44,377 nucleotides of DNA, from assembly GCA_945865565.1 (NCBI GenBank), contig CAMBEK010000014.1:1-44377 (forward strand), given 5' to 3'. Origin of the DNA: Pseudobacteriovorax antillogorgiicola. GTDB taxonomy: Bacteria; Bdellovibrionota_B; Oligoflexia; Oligoflexales; RGVZ01. Every line of letters begins with the position of its first letter. Position 1 is the stretch's first letter. Both the position numbers and the translations under genes were made by a program. Below the pieces are notes generated by a model. It worked only from the letters and a program-made list of their open reading frames with translations, was not told where the DNA came from and did not search any database. Below, in pieces: positions 16,445 to 25,496 of this stretch.

Positions 16445-19075
16445 TTAGTGCGGCAGGATCGGCGTCGGTGATTTTGATGCCGTTTTTTCAGCGATTGCCC
16501 GTAACTTCTCAAACAGCTTGTCCGGCTTGCCGGGTTCTGCCTTGACGGCTTCGCCTTCCACCTCAATCGGCTGATCCCACGCCAGCGCATGCATCAGGAC
16601 TGAATCCATGTGCTCGACTGGAATGACTTCAACCTCTTTTAAAATCGTCTTCGGAATGTCGTGCAAGTCTTTCTCGTTTTCCTTCGGGATGATGACCTTT
16701 TTGATGCCACCACGGTGCGCCGCAAGGATTTTTTCCTTGAGTCCACCAATTGGCAGAGCTCGTCCGCGAAGGGTGATTTCTCCGGTCATCGCAACGTCCT
16801 TGCTCACCGGGCGCTTCGTCAGGGCGCTGGTCAATGCGGTTGCCATACAAAGCCCGGCTGATGGGCCGTCTTTGGGAATGGCGCCTTCGGGAACGTGGAT
16901 GTGAATGTCGATCTTCTGGTAAAAATCTGGTTCCAGATCCAGAAATCCCGCTCGCGAGCGAACGTAACTCAGTGCTGCCTGTGCAGACTCCTGCATCACT
17001 TCCCCAAGTTTTCCGGTGATGGTCAGTTTGCCCTTGCCTGGCAGGATGGCAACTTCCGTAACCAGCAATTCGCCGCCCACTTCCGTCCATGCCAGACCCG
17101 TGCAAATGCCAACTTCGTTGGCGCTGCTCTGGACACCGACACGGAACTTACGCGGCCCAAGGTACTTGTTGATCGATTTGTCTGTAATGACTTCGGTAAT
17201 AACCAGTGTCGGTACCGCGGCGGCGGCTTCTGTTTCGATAACTTCCGGCTGTGCCGCAACTTCGACGACGGACTCCATGCTGGATTCCGTGGCTTCAAGT
17301 TCCTGGACGCCTTCTGGACCTTCGTCAGATTCAGTTTCGACGCCACCGGCAGCCTTCTTTAAATGCTTGCGTGCGACTTTACGCAGAACGGATCCGATTT
17401 CGCGTTCAAGGTTACGGACCCCAGCCTCTCGCGTGTAGTAGCTGATGATTTCTTTAAGGGCTTTGGGTTGGAAAGTGATGTGGCTCTTTTCCAAACCGTT
17501 TTCCCTGATCTCCTTTGAGACGAGATATTGCTGCGCAATGGCCAGTTTTTCATCTTCCGTGTATCCCGAAAGAGAAATCACTTCCATCCGGTCAAGGAGC
17601 GGCTTTGGAATCGTGTGAAGCGTGTTTGCTGTGGCCAGGAACAGGCACTTCGACAAGTCGAAATCGAGGTCAAGATAGTGATCGTTAAACGTATGGTTCT
17701 GCTCTGGATCCAAGACCTCGAGCAGGGCCGAAGCCGGATCACCGCGGAAATCCTGGCTCATCTTGTCGATTTCATCGAGAAGTACGACAGGGTTGGCGGA
17801 ACCAGCTTTTTTCAAAGCCATGATGATTTTGCCTGGCATGGATCCGATGTAGGTCCGGCGATGGCCGCGAATCTCGGCTTCGTCCCGCACCCCACCCAAA
17901 GAGATCCGCACAAAATTGCGTCCTGTTGAAGTCGCAACACTGCGCGCCAGTGACGTCTTGCCAACTCCAGGGGGGCCGACCAGACAAAGGATCGGACCTT
18001 TCAGGCCTGTGCTCAGAGCGCGCACGGAGAGGTACTCGAGGACGCGGTCCTTGACCTTGCGCAAACCGTAATGATCTTTGTCCAGGACCTGCTCGGCAAA
18101 CTTGATGTCGCGCTTTTCGGTTGTGAATTCCTGCCACGGCAAGGACAAGACGGTGTCGATGTAGTTGCGGACCACGGTGGCCTCGGCCGACATCGGAGAC
18201 ATCATCTTGAGCTTACGAAGTTCCTTCGTAACTTTTTCGCGAGCTTCTTCCGAAAGTTTCTTTTTCTTGATCAGGTTTTCAAGTTCCTGAAGTTCGGCGC
18301 GGCCATCGTCGCGGTCTCCGAGTTCCTTCTGGATCGCTGCCATCTGCTCGTTCAGATAGTATTCTTTTTGCGTTTTCTCCATCTGGCGTTTCACGCGCGC
18401 GCGAATTTTCTTTTCGACACGCATGATTTCGATTTCAGATTGGATGAATCCGTAAAGTTCTTCCAGGCGCAAGCGTGGATTCGTTTGCTCCAACAGGCGT
18501 TGCTTGTCCTGCAGTTTCAAGTTCGTGAGGTGTGCCACCAGCGTGTCCGACAACTTGCTTTCGTCGTCGATTTGCGCCAGGGACAACGGCAATTCGGGCG
18601 GAATTCGTTTGTTCAACCGGACGTAGTTGTCGAAAGCCATCTTCACAGTGCGGATGAGAGCCTCGGCTTCAACGCTTGGAGACTTTTCTTCCTTCAGGTC
18701 TTCCGCCTCAACCAGGAAATACTCTTCCGTTTTGAGAAAATTGACGATGCGGGCGCGGCGTTGCCCTTCTACCAAAACTTTCACAGTGCCGTCTGGCAGG
18801 CGCAGCAATTGCAAAATCGTGCTCAGCGTACCGATTTTATAAATGTCCTCGGCAGCAGGATCATTGGTTTTCGCCTTGATCTGTGCGGCGAGGAGGATTT
18901 CCTTGTTCCCCGCCATGGCCTGTTCAAGTGCAGCAATGGATTTGTCGCGGCCGACAAAAAGGGGAACCACAGTTGCAGGGAAAACCAGAATGTCCCGCAA
19001 TGGGAGCAGAGGGATCTGCATTGTTTCTGGTGCATCCGACGATTTGATTGCAGTTGGGTCTTTGGTGCTGGTCAC
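16445..19075 (-). CDS. lon: ATP-dependent Lon protease
   Basis: An 876-residue cytoplasmic AAA+ serine protease that degrades misfolded and regulatory proteins. The substrate-binding N-domain begins at about residue 20 ([20 protein letters not shown]). Walker A GPPGVGKT is at 367-374 and Walker B VVLLDEID at about 430-437. The protease dyad is Ser739 in KDGPSAG and Lys782 in GGLKEK. Between the AAA small domain and the protease domain there is an unusual acidic, Glu/Ala/Val-rich insertion of roughly 50 residues (about 577-628). The start is GTG at 19075 after a GGGGGTGA site; an ATG at residue 19 is the alternative. A terminator separates lon from clpX upstream, so lon has its own promoter in 19076-19250. 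Confidence 0.97.
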   Translation of the reverse strand: MTSTKDPTAIKSSDAPETMQIPLLPLRDILVFPATVVPLFVGRDKSIAALEQAMAGNKEILLAAQIKAKTNDPAAEDIYKIGTLSTILQLLRLPDGTVKVLVEGQRRARIVNFLKTEEYFLVEAEDLKEEKSPSVEAEALIRTVKMAFDNYVRLNKRIPPELPLSLAQIDDESKLSDTLVAHLTNLKLQDKQRLLEQTNPRLRLEELYGFIQSEIEIMRVEKKIRARVKRQMEKTQKEYYLNEQMAAIQKELGDRDDGRAELQELENLIKKKKLSEEAREKVTKELRKLKMMSPMSAEATVVRNYIDTVLSLPWQEFTTEKRDIKFAEQVLDKDHYGLRKVKDRVLEYLSVRALSTGLKGPILCLVGPPGVGKTSLARSVATSTGRNFVRISLGGVRDEAEIRGHRRTYIGSMPGKIIMALKKAGSANPVVLLDEIDKMSQDFRGDPASALLEVLDPEQNHTFNDHYLDLDFDLSKCLFLATANTLHTIPKPLLDRMEVISLSGYTEDEKLAIAQQYLVSKEIRENGLEKSHITFQPKALKEIISYYTREAGVRNLEREIGSVLRKVARKHLKKAAGGVETESDEGPEGVQELEATESSMESVVEVAAQPEVIETEAAAAVPTLVITEVITDKSINKYLGPRKFRVGVQSSANEVGICTGLAWTEVGGELLVTEVAILPGKGKLTITGKLGEVMQESAQAALSYVRSRAGFLDLEPDFYQKIDIHIHVPEGAIPKDGPSAGLCMATALTSALTKRPVSKDVAMTGEITLRGRALPIGGLKEKILAAHRGGIKKVIIPKENEKDLHDIPKTILKEVEVIPVEHMDSVLMHALAWDQPIEVEGEAVKAEPGKPDKLFEKLRAIAEKTASKSPTPILPH

Positions 19076-19252
19076 AGGTCACCCCCGCCGGCAAGGCATT
19101 AGAAACGTTAAGTACTTGTTTTCACTTCAGCTTAAAGGCAAATTTGCCATCCGTCTACCAATCCATTCAACTCAAACCTTACACCTTTATTATCGAGCCA
19201 ATTGCAGGAAATGTGAAATCCTCAGGGGGATTTCTTGAAGGGGCTTAAAAGC

Positions 19253-19285
19253 AAACACCGGCGCGGGTTTGCCGGGCCGGTGTTT
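19253..19285 (-). terminator. Rho-independent terminator after clpX
   Basis: A perfect 10-bp stem (AAACACCGGC at 19253-19262, GCCGGTGTTT at 19276-19285) with a short inner stem. On the minus strand it is followed by GCTTTTAAG, a short U-rich run. It lies 30 bases past the clpX stop, between clpX and lon. Confidence 0.8.
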
Positions 19286-19315
19286 AAAAATTAGACTGGC
19301 AAAAGATCCTTTTGC

Positions 19316-20629
19316 TTACTTTGCTCCGCCAGAACCGAATTCGCGCTGCGCCGGTTGTTCCTTGGCAGAAATCGCCGCCGCTGCCTTTTCTTCTTCCGTC
19401 CGGTAGACCATGACGGGTTCGGCCTTTTCGACGATGGTCTCTTCGGTGATGATGACTTCCTTCAGACCCTCGACCCCTGGCATTTCGTACATGATCTCAA
19501 GCATCGCGACTTCCAGGATGGCGCGCAATCCACGGGCACCGGTTTTGCGCTTCAGGGCTTCTTGGACCACAGCGCGCAAGGCACCGTCAGTAAATTTCAA
19601 ATCGACCGTTTCAAAGCTGAAGAGGCGCTTGAATTGTTTGACGATTGCATTTTTCGGCTGCGTCAAAATGTCGAGTAGTGCCGACTCGTCCAACTGGCCA
19701 AGGGCGCAAACGACTGGCAGACGGCCGATAAATTCAGGAATCATCCCGAACTTCATCAAGTCTTCCGTGCGGACTTGCGCTAACAGCTTGGTCACATCAC
19801 GTTGCGTTTTGGAGTGGATCGTCGCGCCGAAACCGAGTGCGGAAACTTCAATCCGTGCCGCGATGATGTCCTCAAGGCCGGCAAAAGCACCCCCGCAGAT
19901 GAACAGAATGTTGGTCGTATCGACTTGCAAGAATTCTTGCTGCGGATGCTTGCGTCCACCGCGCGGCGGAACATTCGCAATCGTGCCTTCGATGATTTTC
20001 AAAAGGGCCTGCTGTACGCCCTCACCAGAAACATCGCGCGTGATGGATGCGTTCTCGCCCTTGCGTGCGATCTTGTCAATTTCGTCGATGTATCCAATGC
20101 CGCGCTGAGCCAGTTCGACATCGTAATCCGATGCCTGAAGCAAATTCAAAATGATGTTCTCAACATCTTCGCCAACGTATCCGGCTTCGGTCAGGTTGGT
20201 TGCATCAGAAATCGTGAACGGAACATTCAGGATTCGCGCCAAGGTTTGTGCCAACAGCGTTTTGCCTGAGCCCGTCGGTCCGATGAGCAAGATGTTCGAC
20301 TTGGACAATTCGACTTCGTCGGTGCCCTTTGCGGTCTTGTTGGATTCGAGGCGCTTGTAGTGGTTGTGCACGGCCACTGCCAAAGTCTTCTTGGCAGAAT
20401 CCTGACCGATTACATATTCGTCCAGAATCTTCTTGATGTCCTTCGGGGTCGGAACCTTGCCCGATGGATTCAGGATTTCATCCTTCTCGACTTCCTCGGC
20501 AATGATGTCATTGCAAAGTTGAATGCACTCGTCGCAAATATAAACATTCGGACCAGCGATCAGCTTCTTAACTTCGCGCTGACTCTTGCCGCAAAAACTG
20601 CACTGGAGTCCTGAATCCTTGGCCGCCAT
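19316..20629 (-). CDS. clpX: ClpX, ATPase subunit of ClpXP protease
   Basis: A 437-residue AAA+ unfoldase that recognises tagged proteins and feeds them to ClpP. The N-terminal C4 zinc domain has Cys10, Cys13, Cys32 and Cys35 (CSFCGK, CDEC). Walker A GPTGSGKT is at 117-124, and Walker B is [12 protein letters not shown]. The loop IGF that contacts ClpP is not read with certainty, but the pore loop GYVGEDVE is clear. Length matches the family. It follows clpP by 32 bases on the same strand, the usual clpP-clpX operon order, and has a terminator behind it. A GGGAG ribosome site precedes the ATG. Confidence 0.97.
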   Translation of the reverse strand: MAAKDSGLQCSFCGKSQREVKKLIAGPNVYICDECIQLCNDIIAEEVEKDEILNPSGKVPTPKDIKKILDEYVIGQDSAKKTLAVAVHNHYKRLESNKTAKGTDEVELSKSNILLIGPTGSGKTLLAQTLARILNVPFTISDATNLTEAGYVGEDVENIILNLLQASDYDVELAQRGIGYIDEIDKIARKGENASITRDVSGEGVQQALLKIIEGTIANVPPRGGRKHPQQEFLQVDTTNILFICGGAFAGLEDIIAARIEVSALGFGATIHSKTQRDVTKLLAQVRTEDLMKFGMIPEFIGRLPVVCALGQLDESALLDILTQPKNAIVKQFKRLFSFETVDLKFTDGALRAVVQEALKRKTGARGLRAILEVAMLEIMYEMPGVEGLKEVIITEETIVEKAEPVMVYRTEEEKAAAAISAKEQPAQREFGSGGAK

Positions 20630-20661
20630 GTGTCGTATCTCCCTTGGAGGAACGCGTTACT

Positions 20662-21261
20662 TTACTTTTTCTTTTCCTGGGTTCCTGCCGAAACAATCTC
20701 GTCGACGATGCCGTAGGCCTTTGCCTCTTCTGCAGACATGAAATAATCCCGGTCAATGTCTTCCAAAACTTGCGAGGCAGGCCGTCCCGTGTGGTCGGAC
20801 AAGATTTGCGTCATCTTGGATTTCAATTTGATGATTTCTTGCGCCTGGATCTCAATGTCTGTCGCCTGGCCCGTTGCGCCGCCAAGAGGCTGATGAATCA
20901 TGATGCGAGAATTCGGCAAAGCATAACGTTTGCCTTGAGCGCCGGCAGCCAACAACCATGCGCCCATCGACGCACATTGGCCAATGCAATAGGTGCGGAC
21001 GTCTGGGCGGACCATGCGCATCGTGTCGTAAATCGCCAAACCGGCGGTGACGGAGCCGCCCGGAGAGTTAATGTAAAAATGAATGTCCTTGTCCGGGTCA
21101 GAGCTTTCAAGGAACAGCAACTGAGCGATGATCACGTTCGCAATTTCATCGAAGACTGGAGTCCCGAGAAATATAATCCGGTCTTTCAGCAGGCGGGAAT
21201 AGATGTCGTAGGACCGTTCGCCGCGGTTGGTTTGTTCGATGACAATTGGCACTAGTGGCAT
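20662..21261 (-). CDS. clpP: ClpP, proteolytic subunit of ClpXP
   Basis: A 199-residue serine protease that assembles into a double heptameric barrel. The catalytic triad is visible: Ser98 in GQCASMGAW, His123 in IMIHQP and Asp172 in DRDYFM. The N-terminal [25 protein letters not shown] segment and the handle region follow the family pattern. It is the first gene of the clpP-clpX pair and lies 216 bases downstream of tig, behind the tig terminator, so its promoter must be in 21262-21406. Confidence 0.97.
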   Translation of the reverse strand: MPLVPIVIEQTNRGERSYDIYSRLLKDRIIFLGTPVFDEIANVIIAQLLFLESSDPDKDIHFYINSPGGSVTAGLAIYDTMRMVRPDVRTYCIGQCASMGAWLLAAGAQGKRYALPNSRIMIHQPLGGATGQATDIEIQAQEIIKLKSKMTQILSDHTGRPASQVLEDIDRDYFMSAEEAKAYGIVDEIVSAGTQEKKK

Positions 21262-21406
21262 GATCTATCCCCGTTTATAGTGAGCGCCTCAGAACCGGAC
21301 GGAATGCTTACGTTAATTCAGCATTACCTGACTGACAAGGCCCTGATTCTCAGCAGGCTCATCGACGGAAAATTGCCAGCCTTTAGCCCCGGACGGAAAA
21401 GGGTGC

Positions 21407-21446
21407 AAAAAAATGCCCGCGATGCCGGTATTTAGGCATCGCGGGC
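21407..21446 (-). terminator. Rho-independent terminator after tig
   Basis: A perfect 12-bp stem (GCCCGCGATGCC at 21415-21426, GGCATCGCGGGC at 21435-21446) with an 8-base loop. On the minus strand it is followed by ATTTTTTT. It lies 30 bases past the tig stop and separates tig from clpP. Confidence 0.92.
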
Positions 21447-21476
21447 GTTTCAGGAAACTGGCTGGGTTTGCCAATT

Positions 21477-22763
21477 TTACAATTTTGCGGGAAGATCTTT
21501 CACAGCTGCTGAATTAATAAGCAGATCCAAAGTTTTCTCAAACAAGAGCGACTGTTTCACGCGGTCGCCCAGAAGTTTCACCAGGGAGTCCAGATTGGTG
21601 TCCGTCCGGTTTGCGGCCTGGCCATACTGGCGCTGGATATAGTTCTTCACATCATCGACCGTGACTTCAATTTTTTCGTCCTGGGCGATCTTGACCAGGA
21701 TCAGGCTGTTTTGGGTGCGGCGGCGGGCGACGGGGCGCATTTCCTGGCGCAAGCCCTCATCAAACAGAGCTTTTTTCTGTTCTGCCGCATCCAGACTGGC
21801 AAAGCGTTCCTTGATCATGCCGTCGATGGCTTCGTCGACGAGGCTGGGCGGCACTTCGAACGGGGATTTTTCGATTAGTTTATCGAGAACCTTCTCCTCA
21901 AGAGCATTACGGCGCTGCTGACCCATTTGGGTATTCATGCGCTCGCGAATGTTTTCTTTGAGCTTGGCAAGGCTTTCAAACTCGAAGTCCTTGGCCAGTT
22001 CATCGTCAGCCTCAGGCAGCTGAAGTTCTGCGACTTCCGTCAGGGTGATCTGGTATTTTAGTCCCTTGTTGGCCATGGTCTTGTCGGCAAAAGTTTCTGG
22101 CAGCGTCACCGTCGTTTCGCGGGTCTCTCCAACTTTCATGCCGTGGATAGCGCGCTCAAGTTCAGGAACCAGCTGGCTGTCGCCCAAGACGGTATCAATG
22201 TCATCCGTGGGAAGGCCGGTGATCTCGGTGCCGTCTTCGCGGAAGGCCTTGAGTTTCATCTTCACCGAATGGCCCTTGGCAGCCACGACGTCCGATCCAA
22301 GCGGTTTTTTCTTTGCATTGCGCTTGCGCAGGTCTTCGATCTGTTTGTCGACGGCCTCGTCGTTGACCGAGAAGGTCTCGCAGCTGATTTCCATCCCTTT
22401 GTAGTCCGGGATAACGATCTCAGGCATCACATCGACGACCACGGTGAAGTGGAATGCGGTGTCGTTTGCCGGCAGGTCTGCTTTTTCCAGAACTGGTTGT
22501 GCGACCATGTTGATCTTGTTTTCGCTGATCACTTTGAAAATGTTTTGGTTGACGAGTTTTTCGCCAACTTCACTGGCGACAGATCCACCGTAAAACTTCT
22601 TGATGAGGTTCATCGGGGCCTTGCCGGGACGGAAGCCTTGCAAGTGGGCTTTTTTCTGGATGCGCTTGTAGGCATCCTCAAAAGCGGTGTTGACGGCATC
22701 TGCCGGGAGTTCGACCTGGATGCGACGTTGCACCGAGTTGAGCGATTCAACTGTGGCTTTCAT
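21477..22763 (-). CDS. tig: Trigger factor (ribosome-associated chaperone/PPIase)
   Basis: A 428-residue chaperone that binds the ribosome exit tunnel and shields nascent chains. The ribosome-docking signature GFRPGKAP is at about residues 43-50. A central FKBP-type peptidyl-prolyl isomerase domain (KGHSVKMKLKAF ... VTLPETFADKTMANKGLKYQITL) and a helical C-terminal chaperone domain follow. Length fits the family. The order tig, clpP, clpX, lon is common in proteobacteria and places folding and degradation genes together. It has its own terminator. Confidence 0.97.
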   Translation of the reverse strand: MKATVESLNSVQRRIQVELPADAVNTAFEDAYKRIQKKAHLQGFRPGKAPMNLIKKFYGGSVASEVGEKLVNQNIFKVISENKINMVAQPVLEKADLPANDTAFHFTVVVDVMPEIVIPDYKGMEISCETFSVNDEAVDKQIEDLRKRNAKKKPLGSDVVAAKGHSVKMKLKAFREDGTEITGLPTDDIDTVLGDSQLVPELERAIHGMKVGETRETTVTLPETFADKTMANKGLKYQITLTEVAELQLPEADDELAKDFEFESLAKLKENIRERMNTQMGQQRRNALEEKVLDKLIEKSPFEVPPSLVDEAIDGMIKERFASLDAAEQKKALFDEGLRQEMRPVARRRTQNSLILVKIAQDEKIEVTVDDVKNYIQRQYGQAANRTDTNLDSLVKLLGDRVKQSLLFEKTLDLLINSAAVKDLPAKL

Positions 22764-23011
22764 GATATTTCTTGCTCCCAGATGGATTCAACGAGGAAGT
22801 GGTTGCCTAAAAGGCCGCCGGAAACTAACAATTATAGGTATGAGTGTCAACGCACCGAAATCGCCCCAATTCCTTCGCTGGCGCCGTCGTTTGGCGCGTC
22901 AGATCATCATTTTGGCCCTGTGCCTGATTGGGGTCGTCTGGTTGCGCAGCCGGATGCTGTAATCACCGGTTTCCAATGGTTTATTTGGACAATCTGGGTA
23001 CTGCCTGCTTT

Positions 23012-23974
23012 TTAAAAACTCTGATTGGTAAATGCCGCCAGCATCTGGTGGGACTTCATGAGCCGTGCGATGTCGGCTTTGACCATCTTCAGGGTGTCGC
23101 CATCACTGGACTTGATCAGTGAACAGGATTTGCCTGTATAGTTGAACACTTCCAAGGCTTTTTTCATCTCTGGGATCTTCTCCGGCTCAACCTTGAGTTC
23201 CGAGACGATCTGCATGAATGGCACCGTTGCGGGGTCATAAGGATTTTTCGGGGCCAGATCGGTTGCGACTTTCATGATCCTAAGCATGTTTTCATCAAGG
23301 CAAGAAACAGGCGGGTTGGCCTTGCGGAAATCCGCGAGAAATTGGGGGAACTGGGTTGCAAAGGCCCTGTTTGGCATTCCCCAGGCCGGTTGCTTTCGCG
23401 GGTCGCTGGCATTGATCAGAATCTCGCCATCGACCAGGATTTTTAAAAACGCCTGAACCCGTGCTGGATTTTCCTGCAAGGTCTCACTCAACATGCTTTC
23501 CATGGTCTTTTTATTGACGACGAATTTCCCTTTTTCGTCCTTTTCGCCGTGCTTGGCCCAAATAAGGTCCATCACAGCGATCAGTCGAAGGGCACTCTGC
23601 ATGGGGACACCGCCGCCTGATTCAGCTTTTTGCAGGCGCTCGTTGGTTTGACGCAGGCGGTGTGAGAGGGCGCCCATGAGGGCCACGAACCATTTGGGTA
23701 TTTGTTTGGTCAGCGCGTCAAAATCCGTCGCTGTGATTTGCGTTACTTCTGAGGCCTGGGTCGCTTTGACCGATGCCGAGCGCTTTTGCTTGTCAAAAAG
23801 GGCCATTTCCCCAACGATGCCGCCCTCAGAAATGGTGGCCAGGATCATCTGTTTTCCGCCCTGATCCAAAATGACCTGAAGCTGCCCCTTGCGGACAATG
23901 TACATCCCGTCGGACTGGTCGCCGGCTTTGAAGATGAAGTCACCTGAATTGTAGATTTTGGTCGCGCCAGCCAC
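23012..23974 (-). CDS. Cyclic-nucleotide-binding domain protein
   Basis: A 320-residue protein. Residues 1 to about 120 are a cNMP-binding (Crp-type) domain: the phosphate-binding cassette GEMALFDKQKRSASVKA follows a beta-roll (GMYIVRKGQLQVIL). In place of the Arg-Ser/Thr of true cAMP sites it shows R-S-A-S, which is compatible with ligand binding. No Crp/Fnr-type DNA-binding helix-turn-helix is visible in the C-terminal 200 residues, which are mainly helical and not recognised. The start is GTG at 23974 with GAGGA upstream; the ATG 4 bases earlier is out of frame. It could be a signalling adaptor for cAMP or cGMP. Output is unknown. Confidence 0.8.
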   Translation of the reverse strand: MAGATKIYNSGDFIFKAGDQSDGMYIVRKGQLQVILDQGGKQMILATISEGGIVGEMALFDKQKRSASVKATQASEVTQITATDFDALTKQIPKWFVALMGALSHRLRQTNERLQKAESGGGVPMQSALRLIAVMDLIWAKHGEKDEKGKFVVNKKTMESMLSETLQENPARVQAFLKILVDGEILINASDPRKQPAWGMPNRAFATQFPQFLADFRKANPPVSCLDENMLRIMKVATDLAPKNPYDPATVPFMQIVSELKVEPEKIPEMKKALEVFNYTGKSCSLIKSSDGDTLKMVKADIARLMKSHQMLAAFTNQSF

Positions 23975-24143
23975 GCATTTTCCTCGCGTTAAATCCGGAT
24001 TTTCTCGCCCGGTATGCGAGTCGTTTCGGTCAAATGTTTATCCTTTTTAACGGCGACCGGTTCAACCTGAGGGAAATGCCTTTGGTAAATCCACAAGATT
24101 TCCGGTATTCGGGGACCATTACGCGTTCAAAGGAAGTGACTTT

Positions 24144-25484
24144 GTGGCTGCAACCTCTCCCAAATATTTGTCCCGACCTGCCAATTTTGTGATTCGCCCG
24201 GCCCCGGGGTGGGTGGATCTTACGGGTGGGGAAGTGACTGAAATCACGGCAGCACCGTTCGGAAAATACAAGTTCGTCCCGGAATTCAAGGCCGACAAAG
24301 GCGTCATCCACGCCGCAAACGTTGATTTTCGCCAAGCTCTAGACTGGTGCATGCGCCTGCGGACCGCCCACGACGTTGAATGGCTGGCCTGGGAGGGCAA
24401 GTGTGGCTCGTGGCGGGATTTGGGGAAAGCCTGCGAGTCTCTGAAGGCGCTTGGGTTCCTGCCCGCGGTTCCAGAGGGTCAAGAGGGTGCAAGCGTCCAC
24501 GTCGCGGTGAAGGCCAACACCAGTTTTGTGGTGACGTCGGGCACCATCAGGGAAAAATTTATCGAACTTCTTGGCGTCAAACAGACCGAAGATGCCGCGT
24601 TGCGTTTTCGTTTGGATCTTTACCGCGACCGTCTGCGTGTTTTGGTCAGTCTGGCCGGCGAGCCTTTATACAAGCGTGGTTACAAAAAACATTTGACCTC
24701 GGCAGCCGCTCCGTTGCCGGAACATCAGGCGGCGGGTTGCATTCGGACAACTCTTGTTACCTTGGCAGCAGATTCCAAGCAGGATTTGGAAAAAGCATCG
24801 CAAGAAATTTCGAGAAAAATTCCATTTGACGGAGTTTACGTTCCCTTTGCCGGGACGGGGACTTTGGCGTTTGAGTGGCTCGCCACCCAATTGGATCTTG
24901 GTGGTGGAAGTTTTGGGCGCCATTACGCGTTCGAATCTTTTGCTGGAATTCCTGGCACAACGGTTGCCCACATCCGCAAAAAAATGAGTGAGGCGCGCGC
25001 GGTTTCTGGGGGATATCCTGCGTCCGCGGGCGCATCGGCCCTGCTGCCGCCAGTTCTTTGCATCGAACGCAATGCCGAGGCCCTCTCTGATTTGCGCGAC
25101 AATGCCGTTCATTTTTGCGATCTGGCAGGCATCGATAGCAAGGCCATCGAAGTTGCGGCCGGAGATTTCTTCAAATCAGACAGTGAAACCGCCTTGCGCG
25201 CCATGGCTAGTTCCGGTCGGAGCATCCTCATGCTGCTGAATCCACCCTATGGCCAAAGGCTCAAGGCACCGGCCGAAGCCAAAAAATATTTTGGCAGGAT
25301 TGCATCACACATCGTTGATTTAGAAGTTCGTACCGGCGCGTCGTTCAGTGGAATGTGCCTGATTCCGGAGGAGCCTGCTTCGGCGGCTTTTGTGAAATCC
25401 CTGAAAGGAACGCACAAAACCACAACCGTCCATTTCACCCATGGTGGATCTGATATTCGACTTGTGGTCTTCGGTCCGGCTTGA
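24144..25484 (+). CDS. RlmL-like rRNA (guanine-N2) methyltransferase
   Basis: A 446-residue class I SAM-dependent methyltransferase of the RlmL/UPF0020 type. The segment SLAGEPLYKRGYKKH at about residues 168-182 is a hallmark of RlmL-like enzymes, lying after a THUMP-like N-terminal region. The SAM site is VPFAGTGTLAFEWLA and the catalytic NPPYG motif is in LLNPPYGQRL. Such enzymes methylate guanine in 23S rRNA; the exact site cannot be told from sequence. GTG start at 24144 with AAGGAAG about 7 bases upstream. It is divergent from the cyclic-nucleotide protein and ends 12 bases from the convergent SDR gene. Confidence 0.82.
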   Translation: MAATSPKYLSRPANFVIRPAPGWVDLTGGEVTEITAAPFGKYKFVPEFKADKGVIHAANVDFRQALDWCMRLRTAHDVEWLAWEGKCGSWRDLGKACESLKALGFLPAVPEGQEGASVHVAVKANTSFVVTSGTIREKFIELLGVKQTEDAALRFRLDLYRDRLRVLVSLAGEPLYKRGYKKHLTSAAAPLPEHQAAGCIRTTLVTLAADSKQDLEKASQEISRKIPFDGVYVPFAGTGTLAFEWLATQLDLGGGSFGRHYAFESFAGIPGTTVAHIRKKMSEARAVSGGYPASAGASALLPPVLCIERNAEALSDLRDNAVHFCDLAGIDSKAIEVAAGDFFKSDSETALRAMASSGRSILMLLNPPYGQRLKAPAEAKKYFGRIASHIVDLEVRTGASFSGMCLIPEEPASAAFVKSLKGTHKTTTVHFTHGGSDIRLVVFGPA

Positions 25485-25496
25485 TTGGCAATCCGG

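Noticed and set aside
22840-22962. A 40-codon plus-strand frame with one hydrophobic segment flanked by arginines, between tig and the cyclic-nucleotide gene.
   Set aside because: It looks like a small membrane protein, but the only AGG is too close to the ATG and nothing else supports it.
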